64,000 bases of DNA from Paenibacillaceae bacterium (GTDB lineage Bacteria; Bacillota; Bacilli; Paenibacillales; NBRC-103111): NCBI GenBank assembly GCA_029256185.1, contig JAQSYI010000050.1, forward strand, positions 1 through 64,000, written 5' to 3'. Positions 35,662 to 44,929 of this stretch are shown one piece after another. A model generated the notes under the pieces. The model had not been told where the DNA came from. It did no database searches and saw nothing but the letters and a program-made list of their open reading frames with translations. Position numbers and translations under genes: made by a program. Positions within the stretch are counted from its first letter, which is position 1; each line of letters begins with the position of its first letter.

Positions 35662-37390
35662 AGATGACATCCTCCTCTCCCAGCTGCGAGCGGTAGATTT
35701 CCCGGTAAACCTCGCTGCTGCCCATAAGCTCCAGATGAGTACCCGATGACACAATCCGGCCATCCTCCAGAACCAGGATACGATCCGCATCGAGGACAGA
35801 GGAAATTCGCTGGGCAATAATCAGGCTTGTGCTCTGTTTCATCAGTTCTTTCAACGCTTTCTGTATGCGGGATTCCGTACCCAGATCCACCGCGCTTGTA
35901 CTGTCGTCGAAGATCAGCACGGCAGGCTTCACCAGCAAAGCGCGGGCGATGGAGATCCGCTGCTTTTGGCCGCCTGACAGGTTGACGCCCTTCTGACCCA
36001 GCTCCGTGTCATACCCCTGGGGCATGCTTATGATGAAGTCATGGGCTTGCGCGGCTCTGGCCGCCTGCTCCACCTCCTCCATGCTTGCATCCGGCTTGCC
36101 GAAGCAGATATTGTCGCGGATCGTGCCGCTGAACAGCACCGCTTCCTGGAGCACCATGCCGATCCCCTTCCTCAGTCCCTTAAGCTCGTAATCCTTCACG
36201 TTGACTCCATCCAACAGCACCTGTCCCCGCTGCGCCTCATATAATCGGGGAATCAGATTGACCAGACTGGATTTGCCTGAGCCTGTCGCGCCCAGCAGCG
36301 CCACCGTCTCGCCGGGCCGGGCCGTGAAGCTGACATCCTTCAGCACCCATTCCTCTCCGTCATAAGCGAAATAGACCTGCTCGAACCCGATTTGGCCCTC
36401 CGTGATGCAATCCGCTTCCGGGACTTGCTTGCTGCGGATCTCCGGCTCCATATCCAATACCTCGTGAATGCGGTCGGAGGAGGCTTTGGCCCGGGAAACG
36501 TTCATCAGCATCATGCCTACCATCAGCAGAGAGGACAGCACTTGGGTGACATAGTTGATGAAGGCAACCAAATCGCCGATCTGCAGAGAATTCTCCCAGA
36601 AAAGATTGCCGCCTAACCACAGTACCGTCACAATGCTGCCGTTCAACAGCAGGAACATCACCGGCGTCATGGTCGCCATCACAATATTCGCCTTCAGAGA
36701 GACACCCATATACTCATCGTTGGCCTTGGTGAAGCGCTTCGTTTCATGCCCGGAGCGGACAAAAGCCTTGACCACCCGGATTCCCGACAGGTTTTCCTGA
36801 AGGACGGTATTTATGCGGTCCAGCTTCTGCTGTACCTGGGAGAACAGGGGAAAGCCTTTTTTCATAATCAGATAAACAACAGTGAACAGCACGGGAATGA
36901 CCACCACCAGAATCAGCGCCAGCCTCGCATTGATCACAAACGCCAGAATCAGACTGCCGACAGCCAGAAACGGCGCCCGGACCATTACCCGCAGCAGCAT
37001 CTGGACGAACATCTGCACCTGGGACACATCGTTGGTCAGCCGGATGATCAGAGAACCGGGATGGATCTCCTCCAGATTGCGGAAGGAGAAGGTCTGCACC
37101 TTGCGGAACAGCGCCTGCCTCACGTCCGCACCAAACCGTTGGGCGGCAATGGTGGAAAAAACACTGCAGCCCACTCCTCCCACCAGCCCGATCAGCGAGG
37201 TCAGAAGCATCCAGCCTCCCACCCGTCTAATATGTCCGAAATCACCAGCCATCACGCCGTGGTCCACAATATCGGCCATCAGCTTGGGCTGAAGCAAATC
37301 CATGGAAACCTCAAGCAGCATCAGGAGCGGGCCCAACAGCGCTGCCGCCCAGTAGGGCTTAAGAAATATAGCTAATCTCCGCACATCCAT
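35654..37390 (-). CDS. ABC exporter half-transporter, YfiB-like (first subunit)
   Basis: Exporter subunit of about 578 residues: six-helix domain (1-320) and ATPase with GATGSGKSS, LSGGQKQRISIARALL and VLIFDDSTSAVD. The Walker B end reads DDSTS instead of the DE pair (Asp in place of the catalytic Glu), a mark of the degenerate site of heterodimeric exporters. The start is ambiguous: ATG at 37390 (used here), GTG at 37384 (better spacing to GAGGTGG) or TTG at 37402. A MarR-type operator palindrome lies 20 bp upstream. Confidence 0.88.
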   Translation of the reverse strand: MDVRRLAIFLKPYWAAALLGPLLMLLEVSMDLLQPKLMADIVDHGVMAGDFGHIRRVGGWMLLTSLIGLVGGVGCSVFSTIAAQRFGADVRQALFRKVQTFSFRNLEEIHPGSLIIRLTNDVSQVQMFVQMLLRVMVRAPFLAVGSLILAFVINARLALILVVVIPVLFTVVYLIMKKGFPLFSQVQQKLDRINTVLQENLSGIRVVKAFVRSGHETKRFTKANDEYMGVSLKANIVMATMTPVMFLLLNGSIVTVLWLGGNLFWENSLQIGDLVAFINYVTQVLSSLLMVGMMLMNVSRAKASSDRIHEVLDMEPEIRSKQVPEADCITEGQIGFEQVYFAYDGEEWVLKDVSFTARPGETVALLGATGSGKSSLVNLIPRLYEAQRGQVLLDGVNVKDYELKGLRKGIGMVLQEAVLFSGTIRDNICFGKPDASMEEVEQAARAAQAHDFIISMPQGYDTELGQKGVNLSGGQKQRISIARALLVKPAVLIFDDSTSAVDLGTESRIQKALKELMKQSTSLIIAQRISSVLDADRILVLEDGRIVSSGTHLELMGSSEVYREIYRSQLGEEDVIYA

Positions 37391-37410
37391 CCACCTCGTC
37401 AATTAAATAA

Positions 37411-37422
37411 TTAGTCAACTAA
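37411..37422. promoter_or_regulatory. MarR-type operator 2
   Basis: TTAGTC-AACTAA lies within ATTAGTCAACTAAT (37410-37423), between marR and the exporter genes. It matches the site overlapping the marR promoter (38008-38019) at 10 of 12 positions; both fit TTAGTCRRCTAA. Confidence 0.6.
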
Positions 37423-37487
37423 TCATAACCCCGCGGCCATCCTTCCCAACCGCGCCCGGTACTGTCTGCTGTAAGCCGCGAACTGAT

Positions 37488-37919
37488 TCACAGGATCTTC
37501 AGATTCTCGTACATCTTCAGCAGCAGCCGGCGGAAATCCGCTTTCTCCTCCACTGTGAAATCCTGAAAGCAGGTAGCGTCCATCAGATAAATCACCTCTC
37601 TGGTTTCCTCATGGGCTCTCCGTCCCATCTCCGTCAGATAAACCCGTGATATCCGCTGATCCACAGCATCAGGTCTGCGCTCCACAAAGCCGGCCTTCTC
37701 CATCCGCCCGATCATCACATTCAGCGTGGCGGCCGTAATCCCCATCTTCTCCGCGATCTCCTTCTGACTCTGTCCATCCTGCTTCACCAAAGCACGGAGC
37801 AAGGGCGGCTGTCCCGGGTACACCCCTTTGCCGGACAGATGGGCCAAAACTGTCTGGTGATGCAGCCTCGCTACATGCTTGAACACAACATCCAGATGCT
37901 CCGCTTGATAGATGTCCAT
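37488..37919 (-). CDS. MarR-family transcriptional regulator
   Basis: Winged-helix repressor of 143 residues: dimerisation helices at both ends and recognition region QSQKEIAEKMGITAATLNVMIGRMEKAGFV, followed by the wing RRPDAVDQRISRVYLT. The start at 37919 has GGGAGAG upstream (an in-frame ATG at 37937 is less good). It lies upstream of and co-oriented with the exporter pair, and matched palindromes lie at its own promoter and before the exporter genes, so it very likely represses both until a toxic ligand binds. Confidence 0.9.
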   Translation of the reverse strand: MDIYQAEHLDVVFKHVARLHHQTVLAHLSGKGVYPGQPPLLRALVKQDGQSQKEIAEKMGITAATLNVMIGRMEKAGFVERRPDAVDQRISRVYLTEMGRRAHEETREVIYLMDATCFQDFTVEEKADFRRLLLKMYENLKIL

Positions 37920-38323
37920 CCTGTACTCTCCCTTCATGCGGCCTTCACTTCGAGAAGCTTGCGGCAGTGGATCTATGGCTAAGGCTGTTTTCGTTATGCC
38001 ATTATATTTAGTCGGCTAATTATCATTGTAAAAGTATATAAGAAAAGCGTCAAGCAAGTTTTTCCGCAAGCCGGATTTGGATAACCGGAAATAGGCGCCT
38101 TAAGCAGGGGGGGGGACAGAGGTGCCCCATACAACAGGAAAACCCTGAAAGGCAAGGGCCTCTCAGAGTTTTCCACATTCACAGCTAATCCTTGAAAGGC
38201 AAGGAGCCTCCCGGAGTTTTGCAGTTTCAGATCTAACCCCTGAAGGTGGGGAAGCCCAGAGTTTGCAGTTTCACATCTAATCCCTGAAGGCGGGGAAGCC
38301 CCCGGAGTCTTTGTGATGCACAG
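37920..38323. other. 404-bp region: marR promoter and tandem repeats
   Basis: Contains the marR promoter and operator (38008-38053) and a four-copy degenerate tandem repeat (38143-38327) reaching the 3' end of the SLH gene. No gene is supported. Confidence 0.6.
38008..38053 (-). promoter_or_regulatory. marR promoter with operator 1
   Basis: On the minus strand TTGACG (38053-38048), a 17-bp spacer and TACAAT (38030-38025) form a good promoter. The palindrome TTAG-TCGG-CTAA (38008-38019) covers the predicted transcription start, the place for an autorepressor. Confidence 0.7.
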
Positions 38324-38327
38324 CTAT
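38143..38327. repeat. Four-copy degenerate tandem repeat, 44-48 bp
   Basis: Units start at 38143, 38190, 38238 and 38282, each with a CCCTGAARG(C/T)GGGGAAGCC-like head and a GAGTTTTGCAGTTTCAC-like tail. Each contains a short hairpin (for example GGGGGCTTCCCC on the minus strand). The last copy runs into the stop codon of the SLH gene, so together they may act as its terminator. Confidence 0.65.
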
Positions 38328-39877
38328 TCCACCGCCGCAGCCGCGTCATACGCCCGCTTGATCAATACGATGGCTTCCTCGCGGGTGGTGGAGCCGAGCG
38401 GATCGAACCGGCCCTCTCCCTTGCCCTGCAGCATTCCGATGGAGGAGATGTAATCCACCGCATCCGCAGCCCAGGAATCCGTCTGCTCCCGGTCCGCGAA
38501 TGCAATGGCTGCACCTGCAGGCAATTGTCCATAAAGTCCGGTCAGATGGAAGATCCGCCACAGCATCACACTGATCTCCTGACGGCTCACATCCGAATAA
38601 GGATCGAAGGTATCCGTTGACTTCCCCTGGATCACACTAAACTGGTACGCCTTGAGGATTTCCGGATCATCCGTATCACGGAAGGGATTATCTGGAGGCA
38701 CCTCGCCCGGCGTCCCGGTCAGCTTCTCCATCAGCTTCACGACAATTCCGGCAAAATGCTGCCGGCTGATGGGCTTCTGATAGTCCGCCAGAACATCTCC
38801 TGTTGTCAATCCCAGCAAAGTGGCCGATTTAATGTCCTCCCTGGCCCAACCGCTTGCCTGGGAAGCGGTGATATTCAATAATTGCTCCAGCTCGGCAATC
38901 TCCTGCTCCACGGCCGCTTCTTCCGCTTCCTGCTCTGCAGCCGCCTCCTGCTGTTCTTGCCCACCCTGTCCACCGGTTCCCCCGCCATTTCCTGAAGGGA
39001 GCTTGAACTCGAATGGAATAATAATCTTGAACCCGCCCGTCTCCTCTTCCTCCTGTACAGCAACATCCTTGAGACGGTCCGAAAATTTGGCAGGGCTCTT
39101 CAGCGTATCCGCCACACTGCTGAGCTTAAGATGCCCCAGCAAAGAAGGCGTGGTCTCCGCAAGCACGCTGGTGCCGGAAGGCTGCAGATCCAAGGGCAAG
39201 GGGATGCTGTCGAAAACAGGCTCGATCTGGTACAGATACTTGGTGCTCTTCAGGGAGTTGACGGTGCTGTCCGTGAAGGTGACCGTCCCCCGGGAGGCCA
39301 TGCTGCTCTCCACCGTGAATCTTTTCTCCTGCCCGTCCCCGTAACGGATAATCTGGTAACGGTCCTCCATCGTAGAGTTGTCCTGGAAGGTAACCCTCAC
39401 CTTGCCGTCGTCGCCTGCCGTATAAGCCGCCTGGGTGGGTCCATAGGCATGATAAACCTTGTAGGGGCCGAAGACCTTGGTATCCCTGCTGTCCGCTCCG
39501 ATGACAGGGTCGAACTTGGCGCTGAATCTCAGATGGATGGAGGTCATATTATAGTCGTTGGGCAGCACGATGACATCGTATTCATGTACCCCATAGTCCT
39601 TCAGGTGCTGCCAGTTCACTCCGCCATCCGTGGAATATTCCACCTTCAGCTCAACCGACGTGGAGACAGCCGCCGTATCAACCAGATCAAAGGAAGTGGG
39701 CCGCCCCATAATAAAATAATTGACGGACGGATAAGGAACCTGCTCCTGCATGCGGTACAAATCCAGACTGCGGATTTCAGCCTCGGCGTCCGCTTGCAGG
39801 GGGAATGCCAATACCGCCAGCAACATGAAAACCAACAAGACAGGAATGCTTCCGACAGCCTTCAACCTGTTCTTCAT
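38324..39877 (-). CDS. S-layer-homology-domain surface protein
   Basis: Exported protein of 517 residues. A signal peptide (about 1-32) ends near PLQADAEAE. Residues about 35-290 are beta-rich with fibronectin-like segments (KVRVTFQDNSTMEDRYQI). A Gly/Gln/Glu/Ala-rich low-complexity linker (about 300-335) leads to three SLH repeats (about 345-515) with ISRQHFAGIVVKLM, VSRQEISVMLWRIF and TTREEAIVLIKRAY. SLH domains bind pyruvylated secondary cell-wall polymer, so it should sit on the cell surface. AAGGAGCTG precedes the ATG. Function beyond attachment is unknown. Confidence 0.88.
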   Translation of the reverse strand: MKNRLKAVGSIPVLLVFMLLAVLAFPLQADAEAEIRSLDLYRMQEQVPYPSVNYFIMGRPTSFDLVDTAAVSTSVELKVEYSTDGGVNWQHLKDYGVHEYDVIVLPNDYNMTSIHLRFSAKFDPVIGADSRDTKVFGPYKVYHAYGPTQAAYTAGDDGKVRVTFQDNSTMEDRYQIIRYGDGQEKRFTVESSMASRGTVTFTDSTVNSLKSTKYLYQIEPVFDSIPLPLDLQPSGTSVLAETTPSLLGHLKLSSVADTLKSPAKFSDRLKDVAVQEEEETGGFKIIIPFEFKLPSGNGGGTGGQGGQEQQEAAAEQEAEEAAVEQEIAELEQLLNITASQASGWAREDIKSATLLGLTTGDVLADYQKPISRQHFAGIVVKLMEKLTGTPGEVPPDNPFRDTDDPEILKAYQFSVIQGKSTDTFDPYSDVSRQEISVMLWRIFHLTGLYGQLPAGAAIAFADREQTDSWAADAVDYISSIGMLQGKGEGRFDPLGSTTREEAIVLIKRAYDAAAAVE

Positions 39878-40318
39878 TCGTTCAGCTCCTTCTGGATGGA
39901 AGTGCCGCTCCAGCTTTTCCGTCTGTCCCCGCTGTCGGCCTGCAACTGGAATGGTTTAATTTATAATGAATATCATTTTATCATAAAAATAAATAGTGGT
40001 GTTGATTTTTTCCATACAAACTCCATCTTCACAAATCGGCAGCATGCTGCAGCGACTCCTACAGTTTAGAGGGACGAAACAGATCGCTAAGAGCGAAGAA
40101 CCTGCCCTGCCCCCGCTTACCCATAACGGAAATTTTTTCTGCTCATTCTATGTAATTATCGAAAACCCTCCTGGTAACGGAAGTCTTTTCCGTTACGCCG
40201 CTGTCCCAGGCGCTTTTATTTCCAACTCCTTCAGCACTTCACTACACGCAGTCAAAAAGTCGAACACGCATGAACGTCAAAGACGCGGCAAAAAAACCTT
40301 GAAGGGCAGCAGCGCCGA
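39878..40318. other. 441-bp non-coding region with palindrome repeats
   Basis: No gene is supported. It holds palindromes centred at 40134 (right arm degenerate) and 40185, and a longer segment (40122-40253) that resembles 33467-33598. Confidence 0.6.
40122..40253. repeat. Palindrome array 2 / 130-bp repeat
   Basis: Two palindromes centred at 40134 and 40185, 51 bp apart: ATAACGGAAATTTTTTCTGC (decayed right arm) and GTAACGGAA-N5-TTCCGTTAC. The spacer TGTAATTATCGA and the flank CCAACTCCTTCAGCACTT match array 1 (33467-33598), showing a shared origin of about 130 bp. Confidence 0.75.
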
Positions 40319-42655
40319 TCAAGGTTCTTCCTGGGTCTTGCCGTTCTCCCGGTAGGAGCTGGGCGTCATGCCTTCATACTTTTTGAAGATGCGGATAAAG
40401 GTGCTGATGCTGTAGAAGCCCACCTCATCGCTGATGTCCTTGATCAGGATATCGTTTTGCGCCAGCAGCGGCTTGGCCTGCTCCACCCGGTACCGGTTGA
40501 TATAATCCGTCAGGGTATCGCCTGTCTGCTCCTTAAAGTAGCGGGAGAGATAGGAGGGATGGACGCCAAGATGCTCGGAGATGCCTCCCACATTCAGCGT
40601 CTGGTCCCGGAAGTTGGCGGCAATGAAAGCCAGGGCTCCATCCTTCAGCCGGTACTTGTTGTTCTTCCTCCGCTCCTGGACATGGCCGCACACCTTGCCG
40701 AGAAACACGGTCATCCGCTCCTGCATGCCGGACACAGTCATGCCGTTCATCAATTCCTGAAGCGCTTGCAGATTGTCCTTGTACAGCTCGGAGCGCTCCA
40801 GATTGGCCTCAATGGCCGCCTTCATCATGGTGCTGCACATATCGAACATGAGACAGCGGATCATGTCCACGGATATGCAGGGCTGGGACAGATTGCTGCC
40901 GATAATCTCATCCAGCGTCTCCTTGGCCTTATGGTAATCGCCGGTGCTGATATAATTGATCAGCAGCTGCTCCTTCTCCATGGAGTATGCATAGGAGAGC
41001 TCCTGATGCTTGATGCTGTCGTACCAGATAATCGTCTGAACCCCGAGCACCAGCCGGTACTCAATCGCCTCCAGCGCCTCCTGATAAGCGGCGGCCAGCT
41101 CTCCCGGAGTGTTATGAACAGAGCTGACTGAAATGGTGAAGTGAATATGAAAGCGGTTGCCAATAAACCGCCGCGCTTCTTCCGCCAGATGCTTCAGACT
41201 GTCCAGGGCATCCTCATGGGAGGTTCCTTCCTTGAAGTTGACCACGCAGGCCAGCAGCTCATCGATTTCTGTCATCCAGCCTTGATGCTCCTGTCCGGCC
41301 AGCTCTTCCACGATATTGGTCACGATCAGGTGAACGAAGTCCCGCTTCTTCCCCTCATCCTGCTCATCCTGGCGGAAAAATCCGCTGTAATCCTCCAGAT
41401 AGAACAGCATCACCGCCGCCCCCCCGGGCCAAAAGCGGATGCCATGCCCCGGCAGCACCTCCTCCAGCGGGAAGCCGCTCTCGAATCTCCCCTTCATTAG
41501 CCGGACAAGGCTGCTGGAACGGATGGTCTTCTTCTGATTTTCCAGCAGCTGATTCATCTTGGTGTTGTCGTCCAGCGCCTGGTCAATGGCCTCCTCCAAA
41601 TACCGGTATTCATTGGTCAGGGCAGAGCCCTGGGGACTCAGCTTGCTGCGCTCCACCACCTCCCTGACCAGCCGCTGCAGAGGATGGTAGTTGCGGCGGG
41701 CCATGTAGACCGATAAGGCGGAGCCGGCTGCAATGGCGAGCGCCAGGGTCAGCACCGTCATATTGCGCACATACTCGGCCTTCTCGCTGTACAGGCGGGC
41801 GGGAAGAGCATAGATGTACGTAAAGCCCGTGCGCTCCGACTGCACATAGGACAGCATCATCTCCTCCTTGCCCCACTGTGCCGCAATGGTTCCGGCTGTG
41901 TTCTTGATGCCTGCGGCCGTTTCCATGATCCGGTCCCGCGCCCCGGCATTGGCGGATGCCGCAAGCAGCTGTCCGCCGGAGCTGAGAATATAGATAGCAC
42001 CCTCGTTATAGGTCTGGATGTTGCCCATCGAGGTCTGCAGTTGTTCCTCATTAAGCTCTATCGCAAGTGTGGCGCCGGAAGCGGCATTCTGATGAATGGG
42101 CAGGGCCTGGGAATAGACCACCTTGCCGGCTGCCCCGCCGCCGTTGCCGTACAGATTGGAGAAGCCTCCCCATTGCGCCTGAATCAAGCGGGCCTTCCAT
42201 TCCTCCGGCGACAGACCCGTAGAGCGGATGTACAAGTCATAATAAGTGTCGGTTTCATAAATAGAGTTATCGCCCAGGACGAAATTTCCCTGATGGAAAT
42301 AAAGATAGAAATGATCCACGTACCGTTTGGCAATATTATAGGCCTTGAAATCGGCCAGAGCCTTCACCATGGAGAGCCGCTCCGGAATGCCCAACTCCCC
42401 CTGGTTCCGGATGAGCGCGGCTACATTGTCGTTCAAGGACACCACTTCCGTCAGACGGCCGACAAAATCAATATAGTTATCCAGTTCCTGCTGCAATTGA
42501 AGAAGCAGGGCGGAATTGGCTTTATCAATCTCCTCCCGGATGACCTGGCGGCTCTGGAAATAAGTCGCCGACATCATCACGATAGGAATCAGCAGCACAA
42601 TCGCATAGGACTTCAGCCATCTGCTACGAACCTCACTCATTTTCCGCCCGCGCAT
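40319..42655 (-). CDS. Membrane-anchored AraC-family sensor/regulator (module D)
   Basis: Regulator of 778 residues: helix near 14-34 (YAIVLLIPIVMMSATYF), an extracellular region to about 285, a second helix near 290-310 (VLTLALAIAAGSALSVYM), a linker, and an AraC DNA-binding domain at about 670-770 with LNVGGISEHLGVHPSYLSRYF and ISTFIRIFKKYEGMTPSSYR. I prefer the ATG at 42655 (GGGAGAG upstream); 42676 and 42640 are alternatives. It follows the module D permeases on the same strand and is probably their regulator. Confidence 0.9.
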   Translation of the reverse strand: MRGRKMSEVRSRWLKSYAIVLLIPIVMMSATYFQSRQVIREEIDKANSALLLQLQQELDNYIDFVGRLTEVVSLNDNVAALIRNQGELGIPERLSMVKALADFKAYNIAKRYVDHFYLYFHQGNFVLGDNSIYETDTYYDLYIRSTGLSPEEWKARLIQAQWGGFSNLYGNGGGAAGKVVYSQALPIHQNAASGATLAIELNEEQLQTSMGNIQTYNEGAIYILSSGGQLLAASANAGARDRIMETAAGIKNTAGTIAAQWGKEEMMLSYVQSERTGFTYIYALPARLYSEKAEYVRNMTVLTLALAIAAGSALSVYMARRNYHPLQRLVREVVERSKLSPQGSALTNEYRYLEEAIDQALDDNTKMNQLLENQKKTIRSSSLVRLMKGRFESGFPLEEVLPGHGIRFWPGGAAVMLFYLEDYSGFFRQDEQDEGKKRDFVHLIVTNIVEELAGQEHQGWMTEIDELLACVVNFKEGTSHEDALDSLKHLAEEARRFIGNRFHIHFTISVSSVHNTPGELAAAYQEALEAIEYRLVLGVQTIIWYDSIKHQELSYAYSMEKEQLLINYISTGDYHKAKETLDEIIGSNLSQPCISVDMIRCLMFDMCSTMMKAAIEANLERSELYKDNLQALQELMNGMTVSGMQERMTVFLGKVCGHVQERRKNNKYRLKDGALAFIAANFRDQTLNVGGISEHLGVHPSYLSRYFKEQTGDTLTDYINRYRVEQAKPLLAQNDILIKDISDEVGFYSISTFIRIFKKYEGMTPSSYRENGKTQEEP

Positions 42656-42871
42656 GCGTCCACTCTCCCGGTTCAAGTTTTATCCTGAAGACCCTGCCGT
42701 ATGGGCAAGAGCCAGCAGCGCCACCATCTGCCAACGGACTTATCATAGCATTAGCGGCTGCTTCCCGTGAAATCCTATCACCGAAAGCACCGGGAGACGG
42801 CAATCCCTGCAGGAATACAGCACGTAAGCATACTACAGCCCGGCGCTATGGAAGCTCCGGGCATTCATTCC

Positions 42872-43804
42872 TCAGCCCTTGACGGAGCCTACCATGACGC
42901 CTTTGACAAAATACTTCTGGAGGAAAGGGTAGACCACGAGAATGGGCAGCGTGCTTACGATAATCGTTGCATACTTGATGCTCTCGCTGACGGCTTCAAT
43001 ATCCTCGGTGGCCGCATTGCCCGACATGTACGTGGTGCTGTTCTGGATCAGAATCTCCCGCAGGATGAGCTGGAGCGGGAAGAGGCTTCTCTCCCTGAGA
43101 TAGATCATCGCTCCGAACCAGGCATTCCAATGGCCCACGGCATAGAACAATACCATAACCGCCATAACGGGAAGGGACAAGGGGAGCACCACCCGGAACA
43201 GAATGGTGAAGTCCTCTGCCCCGTCGATCCGGGCCGACTCAATCAGACCGTCGGGAATGGAAGCGAAGGAGGTCCGCAGAATGATCAGATTCCAGGTGGA
43301 GATCATCCCCGGGATAATGACCGCCAGCAGGGTATTGCCCAGATGCAGCCAGTTGTTGACCAGCAGGTAGGAGGGAATCAGCCCCCCGGAGAAAAACATG
43401 GTGAAGATAATCATCAGCATCACCGGACGGGTCCACGGAACTCCCTTGCGCGACAGCACATACGCTCCCAGACTGGTCATGAGCAGGTTGACCGTGGTGC
43501 CTATGCTTACAATAAGGAGGGTATTCACATAGCCGCTGATGATATTCGGATTCTTGAATACCATCGAGTAGGCGGACCAGGTGAATCCCTTCGGGCCCAC
43601 AAGGAGGCCGGAATGGGACATCAGCTGCCGGGATTCGCTGACCGACGAGAAGGCGACATACAAGAAGGGGTACAGGGTGGCCGCGACCATCGCCAGCATG
43701 AACAGCGTGTTGAATGCCCGGAAGACGCTCTCGCCCTTGCTTCTGCGGATGCGGCCCGCCTCTGCGCCTATACTCCTGCCTGCCTTTGCCGTTGTGGTTA
43801 CCAT
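42872..43804 (-). CDS. Carbohydrate ABC transporter permease, MalG-like (module D)
   Basis: Permease of 310 residues with a basic N-terminal tail and six helices; EAA loop LIESARIDGAEDFTILF followed by VLPLSLPV. The ATG at 43804 overlaps the preceding permease's stop by 7 bp; only a weak GAGTGAG ribosome site is visible, so translation probably depends on coupling. Closely similar in layout to the module A and C subunits. Confidence 0.92.
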   Translation of the reverse strand: MVTTTAKAGRSIGAEAGRIRRSKGESVFRAFNTLFMLAMVAATLYPFLYVAFSSVSESRQLMSHSGLLVGPKGFTWSAYSMVFKNPNIISGYVNTLLIVSIGTTVNLLMTSLGAYVLSRKGVPWTRPVMLMIIFTMFFSGGLIPSYLLVNNWLHLGNTLLAVIIPGMISTWNLIILRTSFASIPDGLIESARIDGAEDFTILFRVVLPLSLPVMAVMVLFYAVGHWNAWFGAMIYLRERSLFPLQLILREILIQNSTTYMSGNAATEDIEAVSESIKYATIIVSTLPILVVYPFLQKYFVKGVMVGSVKG

Positions 43805-44703
43805 AGGCTGTTCTCACTCACTTTCCCGCTGATCCGGTTGGCGGACACCAGCAGAATAAAATTAATCACCGACTGGAACAGTCCCACTGCGGTGGTATAG
43901 CTGAAGTCGCTGGATTCTCCAAGACCCTTGCGGTAGACGAAGGTGCTGATCACATCGGCAGTGGAGTAGGTGTTGGGATTGTACAGCAGAATGATCTTGT
44001 CGAAGCCCACATCCAGCATATGGCCGATCTTCAGAATGAACAGAATGACAATGATGGGCAAAATGCCGGGGATGGTAATGTGGAGCGTCTGCTTCCACTT
44101 GGATGCGCCATCGATCCGGGCTGCCTCGTACAGCTCGGGGTTAATGCCGGTAATCGCCGCCAGATAGATGATGGAGCCCCAGCCCACGCTCTGCCAGATA
44201 TCGGAGACCACATAGACGGTCCGGAAGTATTGCGGCTGGCCCAAGAGTGCGGTCCGCTCCATGCCCAGCCCTACCAGCAGATCGGTAATAAAGCCGTCCC
44301 GGGCCACAAATTGGGTAATCATGCCGCATACGACAATCACCGAGATAAAATGGGGCAGGTAGGTGATGGTCTGAACCGTCCGCTTGAACAGACGGCCGCT
44401 GATCTCGTTAATCAGGAGCGCGAAGATAATAGGCGCCGGAAAGGAGAAGACCAGCATATATACATTGAGCAGAAGTGTGTTCTTAAGCAGACGGCCAAAA
44501 TAGTAGCTGTTGAAAAATTCAGTAAAATGATGGAAGCCGACCCACGAGCTCTCCAGAATTCCCTGGCCAATGCGGTAATCCTTAAAAGCAATAACCGCCC
44601 CGTACATAGGCACATAATGAAAGATGATATAATACGCCACGACAGGCAGGATCATGAGATACAGATATTTATGCTTGCGGTAATCCTTGATTGCTGCGTT
44701 CAT
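43798..44703 (-). CDS. Carbohydrate ABC transporter permease, MalF-like (module D)
   Basis: Permease of 301 residues; first helix YLYLMILPVVAYYIIF, EAA loop LYEAARIDGASKWKQTL followed by ITIPGILPI, and a C-terminus ending KVSENSLW like its module A counterpart (KVSETSLW). GGAGG precedes the ATG at 44703. It is separated from the binding-protein gene by a 226-bp spacer with GC-rich tandem repeats. Confidence 0.92.
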   Translation of the reverse strand: MNAAIKDYRKHKYLYLMILPVVAYYIIFHYVPMYGAVIAFKDYRIGQGILESSWVGFHHFTEFFNSYYFGRLLKNTLLLNVYMLVFSFPAPIIFALLINEISGRLFKRTVQTITYLPHFISVIVVCGMITQFVARDGFITDLLVGLGMERTALLGQPQYFRTVYVVSDIWQSVGWGSIIYLAAITGINPELYEAARIDGASKWKQTLHITIPGILPIIVILFILKIGHMLDVGFDKIILLYNPNTYSTADVISTFVYRKGLGESSDFSYTTAVGLFQSVINFILLVSANRISGKVSENSLW

Positions 44704-44725
44704 AAATGGTCCTCCAATCTGAGAG

Positions 44726-44916
44726 GGACGGACATCCGCCCGAGAGGTGCGGGATACCATCCGGGAACTGGCAAGCTCCCGAGCCCCGCACGCCTGATAA
44801 GCCCGGCAGCGTCCGGTACGCCCGGCAACTCCGCGAGGCCCGGCACTTCCGCGAGGCCCGGCACTTCCGCCGAGAAGCCCGGCAGCCTCCTGGAGGCCCG
44901 GAAGGAATGTCCGTCC
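44726..44916 (-). repeat. GC-rich tandem repeats enclosed by a 10-bp inverted repeat, between binding-protein and permease genes
   Basis: Six copies of a GCCCGGCANYTCCGCGAG-like unit of 18-21 bp start at 44801, 44820, 44838, 44856, 44877 and 44896. GGACGGACAT (44726-44735) and ATGTCCGTCC (44907-44916) are perfect inverted arms around them. In the transcript this would fold into a large GC-rich structure just after the binding-protein stop, plausibly protecting its mRNA and damping permease expression. Confidence 0.7.
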
Positions 44917-44929
44917 GCCGCTCCATGCT

